From Phaeobacter sp. 11ANDIMAR09 (lineage in GTDB: Bacteria > Pseudomonadota > Alphaproteobacteria > Rhodobacterales > Rhodobacteraceae), in NCBI RefSeq assembly GCF_001294455.1, contig NZ_LIKT01000001.1, forward strand, positions 62,001 through 126,000: a DNA stretch of 64,000 bases. Direction: 5' to 3'. How positions within the stretch are numbered: position 1 is the stretch's first letter; each line of letters begins with the position of its first letter. Shown piece by piece: positions 46,079 through 55,039 of the stretch. The notes beneath the pieces were generated by a model. That model saw only the letters and a program-made list of their open reading frames with translations. It was not told the DNA's origin and ran no database searches. The translations under genes and the position numbers were made by a program.

Positions 46079-47674
46079 TCAGACCACGTCGAACTGCAGC
46101 GGTTTGATCTGGTTGAACAGATCGGTTTCGGCCAGCTTGGCACGAACCTCGGCCGGCACGGCGGCGTCCACATAGAGCAGGGCAATGGCTTCGCCACCAG
46201 CTTCGGCGCGACCCAGGGTGAAGTTGGCGATATTGACGCCATGCTCGCCCATGGTCTGGCCCAGCGCACCAATGATGCCGGGCACATCGTTGTTGGTGGT
46301 GTAGAGCATATGGGCACCCACCTCGGCGTCGATATTGATGCCTTTGATCTGGATAAACCGGGGCTTACCATCCGAGAACACCGTTCCACCAACCGAACGC
46401 TCGCGCTTTTCAGTCACGGCCGTCACCTTGATATAGCCATCAAAGGCGCCGGATTTGTCCTGGTTGGTGGTGGAGATCTGGATGCCACGCTCTTTGGCCA
46501 CAACGGGGGCGGAGACCATATTCACATCCGGATTCACCTTTTTCATGATGCCGGCCACAACAGCGCAGTTCAGCGCGTCGAGGTTCATGTCCGCGGCCAC
46601 ACCATCATAGAGGATGTTGATCGCCTTGATCGGCTCATCCGTCATCTGGCCAACAAAGGCACCCAGATGATCGGCCAGCTTGATCCAGGGGCCCATGACC
46701 TTGGCCTCTTCGGCGGTGACGCTGGGCATGTTCAGCGCGTTCTCAACCGCACCGGTCAGCAGGTAGTTCGACATCTGCTCTGCCACCTGCAGGGCGACGT
46801 TTTCCTGTGCCTCGGTGGTGGCGGCGCCAAGGTGCGGTGTGCAGACCACGTTGGGCAGGTTGAACAGGGCATTTTCCTTGGCGGGTTCTTCAGAGAACAC
46901 GTCAAAGGCCGCACCAGCGACATGGCCCGATTGCAGGGCTTCGGCCAGGGCTTCTTCGTCCACCAGACCGCCACGGGCACAGTTGATGATGCGCACGCCT
47001 TTCTTGGTCTTAGCCAGGTTTTCGCGGCTCAGGATATTGGCTGTGGCATCGGTAAAGGGCACATGCAGGGTGATGAAATCGGCGCGGGCCAGCAACTCGT
47101 CCAGCTCGACCTTTTCAACACCCATCTTGTCGGCCTTTTCCTGACCCAGGAAGGGATCATAGGCCACGACCTTCATCTTGAGGCCGCGGGCACGGTCGCA
47201 GACGATGCCACCGATATTGCCGGCGCCAATGACGCCCAGGGTTTTATTGGTCAGTTCGGTGCCCATGAATTTGGACTTTTCCCATTTGCCCGCATGGGTC
47301 GAGGCAGAGGCCTCGGGGATCTGACGCGCCACGGCAAACATCATCGCAATCGCATGTTCGGCGGTGGTGATCATATTGCCAAAAGGCGTGTTCATCACGA
47401 TCACGCCCTTTTTCGACGCGGCCTCTTTGTCGATATTGTCGGTGCCGATACCAGCGCGGGCGATGACCTTGAGGTTCGTCGCATTGGCGAGGATCTTTTC
47501 CGTCACTTTGGTGGCGGAACGGATGGCGAGACCATCATACTGGCCAATCACTTCGGCCAGTTTGTCTTTGTCTTTGCCGAGGTCAGGCTGGAAATCTACC
47601 TCGATGCCACGATCGCGGAAGATCTGTACGGCGGCTTCGGAGAGTTTGTCGGAGATGAGTACCTTGGGAGCCAT
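46079..47674 (-). CDS. serA: D-3-phosphoglycerate dehydrogenase
   Basis: SerA begins serine synthesis by oxidising 3-phosphoglycerate with NAD+. The 531-residue length is that of the long form with an extra intervening (ASB) domain and an ACT domain at the end. Seen are the NAD loop TLGVIGAGNIGGIVCDRA, the catalytic arginine in INCARGGLVDEEAL, glutamate in EEPAK region and histidine in VCTPHLGAATTEAQ. The ACT domain (NNDVPGIIGALGQTMGEHGVNIANFTLGRAE) may give serine feedback. serC lies upstream on the same strand after a palindrome-rich gap. Confidence 0.97.
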   Translation of the reverse strand: MAPKVLISDKLSEAAVQIFRDRGIEVDFQPDLGKDKDKLAEVIGQYDGLAIRSATKVTEKILANATNLKVIARAGIGTDNIDKEAASKKGVIVMNTPFGNMITTAEHAIAMMFAVARQIPEASASTHAGKWEKSKFMGTELTNKTLGVIGAGNIGGIVCDRARGLKMKVVAYDPFLGQEKADKMGVEKVELDELLARADFITLHVPFTDATANILSRENLAKTKKGVRIINCARGGLVDEEALAEALQSGHVAGAAFDVFSEEPAKENALFNLPNVVCTPHLGAATTEAQENVALQVAEQMSNYLLTGAVENALNMPSVTAEEAKVMGPWIKLADHLGAFVGQMTDEPIKAINILYDGVAADMNLDALNCAVVAGIMKKVNPDVNMVSAPVVAKERGIQISTTNQDKSGAFDGYIKVTAVTEKRERSVGGTVFSDGKPRFIQIKGINIDAEVGAHMLYTTNNDVPGIIGALGQTMGEHGVNIANFTLGRAEAGGEAIALLYVDAAVPAEVRAKLAETDLFNQIKPLQFDVV

Positions 47675-47721
47675 GGGTTTGGTCCTTTTATACGGGGGCC
47701 ACTTGCGGCCTGTAAGTTGGT

Positions 47722-47804
47722 GGATCGCCCCCGGCCCGAGGGTGGGGGCAAATCGCCCCCGCCCATGGGGGCGGGTCGGGGGCGATCCGAGGCTATCGCC
47801 TCGG
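47722..47804. repeat. Palindrome-rich element between serC and serA
   Basis: GGATCGCCCCCGGCCCG (47722-47738) pairs with 47772-47788 with a single mismatch, enclosing a further GC-rich hairpin. CCGAGGC-TATC-GCCTCGG follows at 47787-47804. There is no T-run. It lies between two genes of one pathway and could change the amount of serA transcript reached from serC. Confidence 0.7.
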
Positions 47805-47816
47805 AAATGAAATCAA

Positions 47817-48962
47817 TCAGCCTTGCGCGGCGATCTCGGCCTCAAAGGCCCAGGCGAGCCAGGGCAGCATGGACGCGATATCGGCGGTCTCAACCGTACC
47901 ACCGCACCAGATCCGCAGACCGGCGGGCGCGTCACGATAGGCGCCAATGTCCAGCGCGATGTTTTCCGCTTCCAGACGTTTGGCCACAGCCTTGGCAAAG
48001 GCAGCGCCATCCTGAATGCGGTCATCAGTGAACTTCAGGCAGACAGAGGTGTTCGAACGTGTCGCATCATCCTCGGCCAGATTGGCGATCCAAGGGTTGG
48101 CGTCGCAGAAATCAAACACCGCTTGCGCATTGGCGTCAGCACGGGCGATGAGACCTTTCAGGCCGCCAACGGAACGGGCCCAGTCCAGCGCAAACAGATA
48201 GTCCTCAACCGCCAGCATCGAAGGCGTGTTGATGGTGGCACCGGTAAAGATCCCCTCAATGAGCTTGCCGCCTTTGGTCAGGCGAAAGATCTTGGGCAGG
48301 GGCCAAGCCGGAGTGTAGCTTTCCAGACGCTCCACCGCACGGGGGCTGAGGACTAGGATACCGTGGGCCGCTTCACCGCCCAAAACCTTCTGCCAGGAGA
48401 AGGTGGTCACATCCAGCTTGTCCCAAGGCAGATCCATCGCAAAGGCTGCAGAGGTGGCATCGCAGATGGTCAGGCCCTCGCGGTCGTCGGCGATCCAATC
48501 CGCATTGGGAACGCGCACGCCAGCGGTGGTGCCGTTCCAGGTAAAGACAACATCGTTGTTGCAATCGACAGAGGCCAGATCAACGAGCTGTCCGTAATCT
48601 GCGGTTTTCACCTCGGCGTCGATTTTCAGCTGTTTCACCACATCGGTGACCCAACCGGCACCAAAGCTTTCCCAGGCCAGCATCTCGACCTTGCGCTGGC
48701 CCAGCAGCGACCAGAGCGCCATTTCAACGGCGCCGGTATCCGAGGCAGGCACGATGCCAATACGATAATCAGCGGGGATGCCCAGGATTTCGCGGGTGCC
48801 TTCAATCGCGGCCTTCAGCTTGTCCTTACCGATGGCGGCACGGTGCGAGCGGCCCAGAGCGGCGTCGGCGAGTTTGGTGACATCAAAAGTGGGGGGTTTG
48901 GCACAGGGGCCAGAAGAAAAACGCGGATTGGCCGGCCGCGTAGCCGGTTGCTGAGTAGCCAT
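47817..48962 (-). CDS. serC: Phosphoserine aminotransferase
   Basis: SerC turns 3-phosphohydroxypyruvate into phosphoserine with glutamate. The 381-residue PLP enzyme begins with [16 protein letters not shown], then [30 protein letters not shown] and the Schiff-base lysine in [18 protein letters not shown]. This is the alphaproteobacterial branch of the family. The ATG at 48962 is chosen over a longer frame from 49046. It precedes serA on the same strand and is divergent from an AI-2E transporter. Confidence 0.95.
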   Translation of the reverse strand: MATQQPATRPANPRFSSGPCAKPPTFDVTKLADAALGRSHRAAIGKDKLKAAIEGTREILGIPADYRIGIVPASDTGAVEMALWSLLGQRKVEMLAWESFGAGWVTDVVKQLKIDAEVKTADYGQLVDLASVDCNNDVVFTWNGTTAGVRVPNADWIADDREGLTICDATSAAFAMDLPWDKLDVTTFSWQKVLGGEAAHGILVLSPRAVERLESYTPAWPLPKIFRLTKGGKLIEGIFTGATINTPSMLAVEDYLFALDWARSVGGLKGLIARADANAQAVFDFCDANPWIANLAEDDATRSNTSVCLKFTDDRIQDGAAFAKAVAKRLEAENIALDIGAYRDAPAGLRIWCGGTVETADIASMLPWLAWAFEAEIAAQG

Positions 48963-49205
48963 CAATGCTATCCTTACAGATATCTGCCCTTCGTTGGGGA
49001 AGGGTGTCCCGCCGCTAGAGCTAGGGGGCCATGCTCTGGTGCGCAAGCGTCAAAATCGCCAGTCCGCGCCGCTTTGGCCAAATTTTGCGACACATGCTGA
49101 CGCCTAAAGGAAACTTTCCTGACAAAGAATGAAGCGCGCCGCCGCCATTGCCCGCATGGGTCAGCTGTGGTTTCTGGTGTGGCAAATCTTGATTCGGAGC
49201 GGGTG

Positions 49206-50249
49206 ATGACAGGTAGATTGGCACTGGTGACCTACTCGCTGGCCTTGATGCTAATGCTGGGCTGGCTCTTGGTGGCGGGGCAGTCGATCCTGCTGCCGGT
49301 GCTGGTCGGGGTGATTTCCGTCTATATTTTGACCACCGCCGCCGAAGCCCTGGTGCCGGTGCCCCTGATCGGGCGTCTGCCCCGCATCTGGCGCCGCATC
49401 CTGGCCTTGGTGCTGATGTCGCTTGGCTTTGCCATTCTGGCAGGGTTCATCACCAATAGTGCTGCATCCCTGTCGGCAGCGCTGCCGCATTACGCCGAGA
49501 ACTTTGATATTCTACAGGAGCGGTTCCTGACCGCATTGGGCATCAAGGAAACCCCAAACTGGGGCGACCTGGGCGCGCAGCTGGTCGAAATGCTCGATGC
49601 CACCACCCTAATGCCCATCGCGCTGAGCACCATCAGCAACGGCGGCTCAATCCTGTTGACCGCGACGCTCTATGCTGTGTTTTTGCTGGCCGAGCTGGAC
49701 CGGCTGCCGGCAAAAACCCTGAGCGCAGTGAAGGATCCCGCTCAGGCCGAACGCACTCTGGCGCTGGCCCATCAGATCAATGACAAAATTGGCAGCTATC
49801 TGGCGGCCAAGACCCTGGTCAATGTGATCCTCGCCCTGGTGTCTTATGCTCTCTTGTTAGCCCTGGGTATCAACCACCCCGCCTTTTGGGCCATCATCAT
49901 TGGACTATTGAACTACATCCCCTATATCGGCTCGATCATTGCGGTCGTCTTTCCGGTGACCATGAGCCTGATCCAGTTCACCTCCTTTGCCCATGCTGGA
50001 ATGGCCCTGGTGTTGTTGATGATCCCGCAACTGGCCGTTGGCTACTATATCGAGCCGAAATTCCTCGGTCGCTCGGTCAATCTCAGCCCCTTTACCGTGC
50101 TGTTGGCTTTGGCGGTCTGGACAGCGCTTTGGGGCATGACTGGCGCCATCCTGGCGGTGCCACTGACGGCCATGGTGATGATCATCCTGGCCGAGATCCC
50201 CACCACCCGCTGGATCGCGGTGATGATGTCGGAAACCGGCGACCTCTAG
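49206..50249 (+). CDS. AI-2E family transporter
   Basis: A 347-residue inner-membrane protein with about eight helices and the AI-2E family (UPF0118) pattern: helices ALVTYSLALMLMLGWLLVAG and ILLPVLVGVISVYILTTA, a periplasmic loop, ALLLALGINHPAFWAIIIGLLNYIPYIGSIIAVV and PQLAVGYYIEPKFLGRSVNLSPFTVLLALAVW with the family's PxxxG-like motif. Members act as sodium/proton antiporters or export small molecules. GGAG precedes the ATG at 49206. serB follows 93 bases downstream. Confidence 0.9.
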   Translation: MTGRLALVTYSLALMLMLGWLLVAGQSILLPVLVGVISVYILTTAAEALVPVPLIGRLPRIWRRILALVLMSLGFAILAGFITNSAASLSAALPHYAENFDILQERFLTALGIKETPNWGDLGAQLVEMLDATTLMPIALSTISNGGSILLTATLYAVFLLAELDRLPAKTLSAVKDPAQAERTLALAHQINDKIGSYLAAKTLVNVILALVSYALLLALGINHPAFWAIIIGLLNYIPYIGSIIAVVFPVTMSLIQFTSFAHAGMALVLLMIPQLAVGYYIEPKFLGRSVNLSPFTVLLALAVWTALWGMTGAILAVPLTAMVMIILAEIPTTRWIAVMMSETGDL

Positions 50250-50342
50250 TCGCATCAGGGCCACAGACCTTGGGACGGGGCTGGCTCCCGCCCCCACATC
50301 CGGCTATGAGAGCGCGACCCACGCGCCAGATGGAACTGCCAC

Positions 50343-51218
50343 ATGTATATTGTCACCCTGCTTTGCGACCCCGCCAAACCCTGCCTAGACCCTGCCTTGG
50401 TCGACTCGCTGCGCAATGCCTGGGGTGGCGGCGAAGCCAGCTGGCTTGCCCCTGATATTGCGGCAGAATTCCCGCTCGAGCGGGAGCCCGACAATCTGTG
50501 GGAGGTCTGGAAAGATCTGCAGAGCATGGGCGTTGACCTGGTGCTGCAGGAGGCCGCCAACCGGCGCAAGAAGATGCTGCTGGCGGATATGGACAGCACC
50601 ATGATCCAGCAGGAATGCATTGACGAGTTGGCCGAAGAGGCAGGTGTTGGCCCCCGAGTCAAAGAAATCACTGCCCGCGCCATGAACGGCGAGCTGGATT
50701 TTGACGGTGCCCTGACCGAACGCGTCGCGCTGCTGAAAGATCTGCCCGAAACGGTGATCACTCAGGTGCTGGACACACGCATTACCCTGATGCCTGGCGG
50801 GCCTCAGCTCCTGGCAACGATGAAGGCCGATGGCGCCTATACCGCGCTGGTCTCCGGCGGTTTTACCGCCTTCACCGCACGTATCGCAGCAGAGCTGGGC
50901 TTTGACGAAAACCGGGCCAATACATTGCTGGTGGCAGATGGCAAGCTTACCGGCAAGCCGGGCCTGCCGATCCTGGGCCGCGAGGCCAAGGTGGCGGCGC
51001 TGGAGCAGATCACCGCGCGGCTGGGCATCAGTGAGGCAGAGGTGATCGCTGTGGGCGATGGTGCCAATGATCTCGGGATGCTGCTGCGCGCCGGATCCGG
51101 CGTGGCACTGCATGCCAAGCCATCTGTGGCGGCACAATGCGAGATCCGTATCAATCACGGCGATCTGACAGCGCTGTTGTATATCCAAGGCTATAGCCGC
51201 GACCAGTTCAAAGGATAA
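50343..51218 (+). CDS. serB: Phosphoserine phosphatase
   Basis: SerB makes serine from phosphoserine. The 291-residue HAD-family protein has an N-terminal regulatory part of about 75 residues, then the nucleophile motif MLLADMDSTMIQQECIDELA, SGGFTAFTARIAAELG, and VIAVGDGANDLGMLLRAG with the metal-binding aspartates. With serA and serC just upstream on the other strand, the three serine-synthesis genes all lie within about 5 kb. A TSUP transporter starts six bases after its stop. Confidence 0.97.
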   Translation: MYIVTLLCDPAKPCLDPALVDSLRNAWGGGEASWLAPDIAAEFPLEREPDNLWEVWKDLQSMGVDLVLQEAANRRKKMLLADMDSTMIQQECIDELAEEAGVGPRVKEITARAMNGELDFDGALTERVALLKDLPETVITQVLDTRITLMPGGPQLLATMKADGAYTALVSGGFTAFTARIAAELGFDENRANTLLVADGKLTGKPGLPILGREAKVAALEQITARLGISEAEVIAVGDGANDLGMLLRAGSGVALHAKPSVAAQCEIRINHGDLTALLYIQGYSRDQFKG

Positions 51219-51224
51219 TCCCAG

Positions 51225-51983
51225 ATGCTAGAAGTGGGAATTGAGACCCTGCTGCTTTTGATGGCGGCGGGCTTTGTTGCTGGGTTCATCGATGCTGTTG
51301 CCGGTGGTGGTGGCTTGATCACGGTGCCAGTGCTTTTGCTGGCCGGTGCCAATCCGGTAACCGCACTGGCAACTAACAAGATCCAGGGTCTGTTTGGCGC
51401 CGCCACAGCGGCCCGCGCCTATGCCAAGGGTGGCCATGTCAACCTGCGCGAGCAGGCAGGATCGGCGCTCATTGCCTTTGTCGCCTCTATCATTGGTGCC
51501 CTGCTGATCACCATCCTGCCGACGGGATGGATCCGGTTGATCCTACCTGTTCTTCTCATCGCCATTGCTCTGTTCTTTGCCTTCAAGAAAGGTCTCGGCG
51601 ATCAGGATCGCGCCCGCCGGCTGAGCCCAGCGCTCTTTGCCATGACCATGGTGCCGCTCTGCGGTGCCTACGACGGGTTACTAGGGCCAGGGGCTGGCAG
51701 TTTCTACATGCTCGCCTTTGTCTCGCTTGCAGGCTACGGCATTCTCAAAGCCACCGCCCATACCAAACTGCTCAATCTGGCCTCCAATGCCGGCGCGCTT
51801 TGCGCCTTTGCCCTGGTGGCGACGCCCTGGTGGATCACCGGGCTTTGCATGGGGGTAGCGCAGATTGCCGGCGCACAGGCTGGCGCCACCCTGGCCCAGA
51901 CCAAAGGCGCCGGGTTGATCAAACCCCTGTTGGTGCTGACCTCCCTGTCGCTGGCCTTCAAGCTGATCTGGGACATGCTGTAA
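51225..51983 (+). CDS. TSUP (TauE/SafE) family transporter
   Basis: A 252-residue inner-membrane protein with about eight helices. The twin family repeats are seen: AGFVAGFIDAVAGGGGLITVPVLLLAGANPVTALATNKIQGLFG at the start, and PLCGAYDGLLGPGAGSFYMLAFVSLAGYGILKATAHTKLLNLASNAGAL in the second half. Characterised relatives export sulfite, sulfoacetate or other organic anions. It follows serB by six bases, almost surely the same transcript, though a functional link is unclear. Confidence 0.9.
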   Translation: MLEVGIETLLLLMAAGFVAGFIDAVAGGGGLITVPVLLLAGANPVTALATNKIQGLFGAATAARAYAKGGHVNLREQAGSALIAFVASIIGALLITILPTGWIRLILPVLLIAIALFFAFKKGLGDQDRARRLSPALFAMTMVPLCGAYDGLLGPGAGSFYMLAFVSLAGYGILKATAHTKLLNLASNAGALCAFALVATPWWITGLCMGVAQIAGAQAGATLAQTKGAGLIKPLLVLTSLSLAFKLIWDML

Positions 51984-52026
51984 GGGATCCGGTTGATCCG
52001 GACCCCTTGCCAAGGATAGCGGACTG

Positions 52027-52356
52027 TCAGCTTGGCAATGCAACCTGCCACAGAACAAGGGCAAGCAAAGCAAAAACCACTGCTGGGCCAATGGACTGCA
52101 GGGTTTCGCGATGGTGCAGCAGGGTCAGATGTGCAGCTGCCATAACCCCCATACCCAGGATCGCGCCCCAGCCGATGCCCGCTGGGAACAAAAGCAGCAA
52201 CGCCACCGCCAATTCCAGCAGTGCGGTCACATAGCGAAACCAGCTTGGATAGCCCCAGCGGGCGTATCCCTCGCGGATCGTTTGCGGGCCATAGCCATTG
52301 GTGAAGGTGCCAATCAGGAAGAAAATGCTCAGAAACCAGATCAGGGCTTGGGTCAT
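52027..52356 (-). CDS. DoxX-like membrane protein
   Basis: A 109-residue protein with four predicted helices (ALIWFLSIFFLIGTFTN, VTALLELAVALLLLFPAG, AILGMGVMAAAHLTLL, AVVFALLALVLWQVAL). The layout and EGYARWGYPSWFRYVTALLELA block match the DoxX-like family. Function of such proteins is poorly known. It is convergent with the TSUP transporter across 43 bases. The gap on the other side (52357-52685, 329 bases) holds no gene but does hold a candidate operator. Confidence 0.75.
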   Translation of the reverse strand: MTQALIWFLSIFFLIGTFTNGYGPQTIREGYARWGYPSWFRYVTALLELAVALLLLFPAGIGWGAILGMGVMAAAHLTLLHHRETLQSIGPAVVFALLALVLWQVALPS

Positions 52357-52658
52357 GTCGTGTACTCATCTTTCGAATTGTTCGAGGATGCGTACAAGGA
52401 GCCCGTCAGAGGACCACAAGCGCGCCCCTCGAAAAGTTAAGGGCACGCCGCGGTCCAGCAGAACCAACCTGATGATTGGCGCAGGAATCACCACCCTGCT
52501 ACTCTGTTTTCGGCTGATTGCGACCTAGGTTTTCACAGAGGCTTCGTCAAGAGAGAATGCACGATCGGATGAGCGATGTCATAAAAAAATGTTCTATTTC
52601 AAATTGATAGCCCCTCACTTTAAAAAGTTTCCACCGCTATTATTTAACCCTTTCATTA

Positions 52659-52676
52659 ATTAACTTTTTGGTTAAT
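52659..52676. promoter_or_regulatory. Candidate operator of the ArsR-type regulator
   Basis: ATTAAC and GTTAAT form perfect 6-base arms around TTTTTG, in an AT-rich stretch just before the regulator start (52686). ArsR-type proteins often bind such sites and repress their own operon. Confidence 0.5.
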
Positions 52677-52685
52677 ATAAGTTTC

Positions 52686-53021
52686 ATGACACCGCTGCTG
52701 AAAACCTTTTCCGCCCTTGCCGATGAAACCCGCATGGGAATTGTCGAACAGCTGATGCAACAGGGCGAACTGCCCGCTGGTGCGCTGGTGCGTGATGCCA
52801 GCATCACGGCACCAGCGATTTCCCGCCATCTCAAGGTGCTGCGCCAGGCCGGGCTGATTGCCCAGCGCGCCGAAGGCACCAAACGGCTTTATTCGGCACG
52901 CCCTGAAAGCCTGCGGCTGATCGCGGATTGGACCCAATCCCGTCGGGCCTTTTGGGACAGCAGCTTGGACCGGCTGGAAGCCGCGCTACGTGAAGATATG
53001 GACCCGGAGGATTTTGAATGA
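52686..53021 (+). CDS. ArsR-type regulator
   Basis: A 111-residue winged-helix regulator: FSALADETRMGIVEQLMQQGELPAGAL, the recognition helix ITAPAISRHLKVLRQAGLI and the wing AQRAEGTKRLYSARPE, followed by a C-terminal helix (SRRAFWDSSLDRLEAAL). No metal-sensing cysteines, which is usual for the ArsR-SRPBCC pairs. The stop overlaps the next gene by four bases (ATGA). Start codon is ATG at 52686; no strong ribosome site is visible, so it may be leader-poor. Confidence 0.9.
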   Translation: MTPLLKTFSALADETRMGIVEQLMQQGELPAGALVRDASITAPAISRHLKVLRQAGLIAQRAEGTKRLYSARPESLRLIADWTQSRRAFWDSSLDRLEAALREDMDPEDFE

Positions 53022-53458
53022 GTGATGTATTGAGCGATCTGCAATTGGACCGCAGTTTTCCGGTTAGCCCCGAGCGGCTCTTTGCCTGGGTGACCCAGGC
53101 AGACAAGCTGATGCAATGGTGGGGGCCCGAGGGGCTTGATGTCTATGATCACGCCTTGGACCTCACCCGCCCCGGCCCCTATTTTGCCCGGATGCGTGGC
53201 TCTGAAGGCAATGAATACCATGTGTCGGGTCAGGTCACCCATGTCACCCCGCCACGCTCGGTTGGCTTTACCTGGGGCTGGCATGACGACACCGGCGCAC
53301 GCGGGGCCGAAAGCCATGTCACCTTTACCATCACCGCAGCGGGCAGCGGCGCACGTCTGGTAATTGATCACCGCGATCTGCCCAACTCCGAGCAGGCGGA
53401 AAGCCATGCCAAAGGCTGGACCTCCACCCTCAACAAGCTCGCCTCAAAGATCCACTAG
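53018..53458 (+). CDS. SRPBCC (AHSA1-like) protein
   Basis: A 146-residue START-like beta-grip protein: LDRSFPVSPERLFAWVTQADKLMQWWGPEG, an RPGPYFARMRGSEGNEYHVSGQVTHVTPPRSVGFTWGWH pair of strands, and HVTFTITAAGSGARLVIDH. SRPBCC/AHSA1 domains bind hydrophobic ligands or act as Hsp90 co-chaperone-like modules; an ArsR-SRPBCC pair is a widespread arrangement with unknown ligand. It overlaps the ArsR gene by four bases and lies 31 bases before a YCII protein. Confidence 0.85.
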   Translation: MSDVLSDLQLDRSFPVSPERLFAWVTQADKLMQWWGPEGLDVYDHALDLTRPGPYFARMRGSEGNEYHVSGQVTHVTPPRSVGFTWGWHDDTGARGAESHVTFTITAAGSGARLVIDHRDLPNSEQAESHAKGWTSTLNKLASKIH

Positions 53459-53489
53459 CACTGCAAACTCAACCAAAAGGGAGACGATC

Positions 53490-53804
53490 ATGCCACAGTT
53501 CATTTTTGCCTATCACGGCGGCAAAACCCCCGAAAACGCCGAGGAAGGCGCAGCAGTCATGGAGGCCTGGAAGAACTGGATGGGCTCTATGGGCGCCGCC
53601 CTGGTGGTGCCAGGTAATCCCGTGGGCCTGTCTAAAACCGTGAGCCAAGGCGGCATTGCCGAGGATGGTGGCGCCAATCCTCTGTCGGGCTATTCCGTAG
53701 TGGAAGCCCGGGATCAGGCCGCTGCCTGCGACATGGCCCGGGGTTGCCCGATGGTGGTCAGCGGCCATGGCTCTGTCGAAGTGGCAGAATTGGTCGAGAT
53801 GTAG
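53490..53804 (+). CDS. YCII-related protein
   Basis: A 104-residue dimeric alpha/beta-barrel protein (YCII-related, PF03795): MPQFIFAYHGGKTPENAEEG, AAVMEAWKNWMGSMGAALVVPGNPVG, SGYSVVEARDQAAACDMARGCPMVVSGHGSVEVAEL. A His and Asp pair in such proteins has been proposed to act in catalysis. AAGGGAGA precedes the ATG. It closes an ArsR-SRPBCC-YCII operon; the three-gene order recurs in proteobacteria and the substrate is not known. Confidence 0.85.
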   Translation: MPQFIFAYHGGKTPENAEEGAAVMEAWKNWMGSMGAALVVPGNPVGLSKTVSQGGIAEDGGANPLSGYSVVEARDQAAACDMARGCPMVVSGHGSVEVAELVEM

Positions 53805-53829
53805 TCCATCCCCGCCTGATCGCAGAGAA

Positions 53830-53856
53830 CCCTGCCCGGCCAAACGGCGGGCAGGG
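53830..53856. terminator. Hairpin between convergent YCII and asparaginase genes
   Basis: CCCTGCCCG and CGGGCAGGG are perfect 9-base arms with a 9-base loop. There is no T-run, so termination is uncertain. Confidence 0.5.
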
Positions 53857-53870
53857 CGGATCAGATGAGA

Positions 53871-54869
53871 TCAGAACAGCATCTCGGCACTGGGACGGAC
53901 CGCGCCGCAGTCGATGCCGCGGCGGTTCAGCAGCGGCGCATTCATGTATTTGCGGGTCTCCGGGTGATCTGCCTCCAGCACGCCCAGCCCCACCAGAATG
54001 GACGCAATCGCGCATTCGCTGGCCCGGGTGGCCCCATCCACGATTTTCACGGCAACACCCAGTTTCTTCTCGGGGATGATGGCGACAAACACCGCTTCGG
54101 CCCCAGTTTTGATCGCCACTTTACCGCCCATGGCACGCATCAGATTGGTACAGGCGCGGGTTTCACCGGCCACCAGGTCCGGATGGCTGGCCATGGCAGA
54201 GGTCAATGCCGCCGCCGCCTCGGAACTGCGATCCGAGCGCTCATGCGCCGAGGCAAACCAGCCCATCGCCCGCGCCAGCCCACGTACCGTGGTGGCAAAA
54301 TTCGGCGCCGAACAGCCGTCAATACCATAGGTGGGGCTCGCCATGCCTGTCACCTCTTCAAAGGCGGTCAGGCAGGCCTGCTGCACCGGATGGTCGATCT
54401 CCACATATTCCGAGCCCGCGCCAAGATGCTGGTTCAGGGTCAAAAAGCCCGCATGTTTGCCCGAGCAATTGTTGTGGACCTGACAGGGGCTGTTGTCGGT
54501 CTTGATCAATTCATCGCGCGCCGGCAGATCCGCAGGCTCCTGTGAGCCACAGCGAAAATCACTATCCGACAACCCCAGCTGCGCCAGCCAGCTGTTGACC
54601 CGATCAGTATGGATATGGGCACCATTGTGCGAGGCACAGGCCAGAGCCAACTGTTCAGAGGTCAGACCGTATTTGGCCGCCGCGCCGGATGTGATCAGCG
54701 GCAGCGCCTGGATCATTTTGGCAGAGCTGCGCGGATAGATCACCGCCTCCGGATCCCCCCAGCTGCGCACAATCTGGCCAGCTTCGTCGCAAATTACAGC
54801 ATGCCCCAGATGCAGGCTCTCCAACAGAGAGCCGCGCCAGATTTCAGCCATAGGAACTGGATTTACCAT
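53871..54869 (-). CDS. L-asparaginase, Rhizobium etli type
   Basis: A 332-residue asparaginase of the PF06089 family, unrelated in fold to the bacterial type I/II enzymes and resembling beta-lactamase-type serine enzymes. Key residues: Ser48-Ser49-Ala50-Lys51 in YPRSSAKMIQALPL, Cys135 and Lys138 in NNCSGKHAGFL, and Cys186 in GIDGCSAPNF; these match the serine-lysine pair and metal-site residues reported for the R. etli enzyme ReAV. CASHNGAHIHTD is also typical. It would release ammonia from asparagine in the cytoplasm. An ATG at 54851 would give seven fewer residues at most. Confidence 0.9.
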   Translation of the reverse strand: MVNPVPMAEIWRGSLLESLHLGHAVICDEAGQIVRSWGDPEAVIYPRSSAKMIQALPLITSGAAAKYGLTSEQLALACASHNGAHIHTDRVNSWLAQLGLSDSDFRCGSQEPADLPARDELIKTDNSPCQVHNNCSGKHAGFLTLNQHLGAGSEYVEIDHPVQQACLTAFEEVTGMASPTYGIDGCSAPNFATTVRGLARAMGWFASAHERSDRSSEAAAALTSAMASHPDLVAGETRACTNLMRAMGGKVAIKTGAEAVFVAIIPEKKLGVAVKIVDGATRASECAIASILVGLGVLEADHPETRKYMNAPLLNRRGIDCGAVRPSAEMLF

Positions 54870-55039
54870 CGTTTAAGCCTCTTTTCTTGGCGATTTCCTG
54901 CCAAACGCACTTTCGCCCGTAGCGCTTGTTACGTTAGTGTGCTTGTGTATGGCAAGCGAGAGCATCAGGCACAGACGGCGGTCTTAACGCCGCCCGCTCT
55001 CGGTCACTTGAGGTAAAGACAGTCTTGGAGTCGGGACAA

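Noticed and set aside
46241-48031. 596-codon open frame antisense to serA and serC
   Set aside because: It covers the serA-serC region on the other strand, spans the palindromic gap, and has no recognisable domain.
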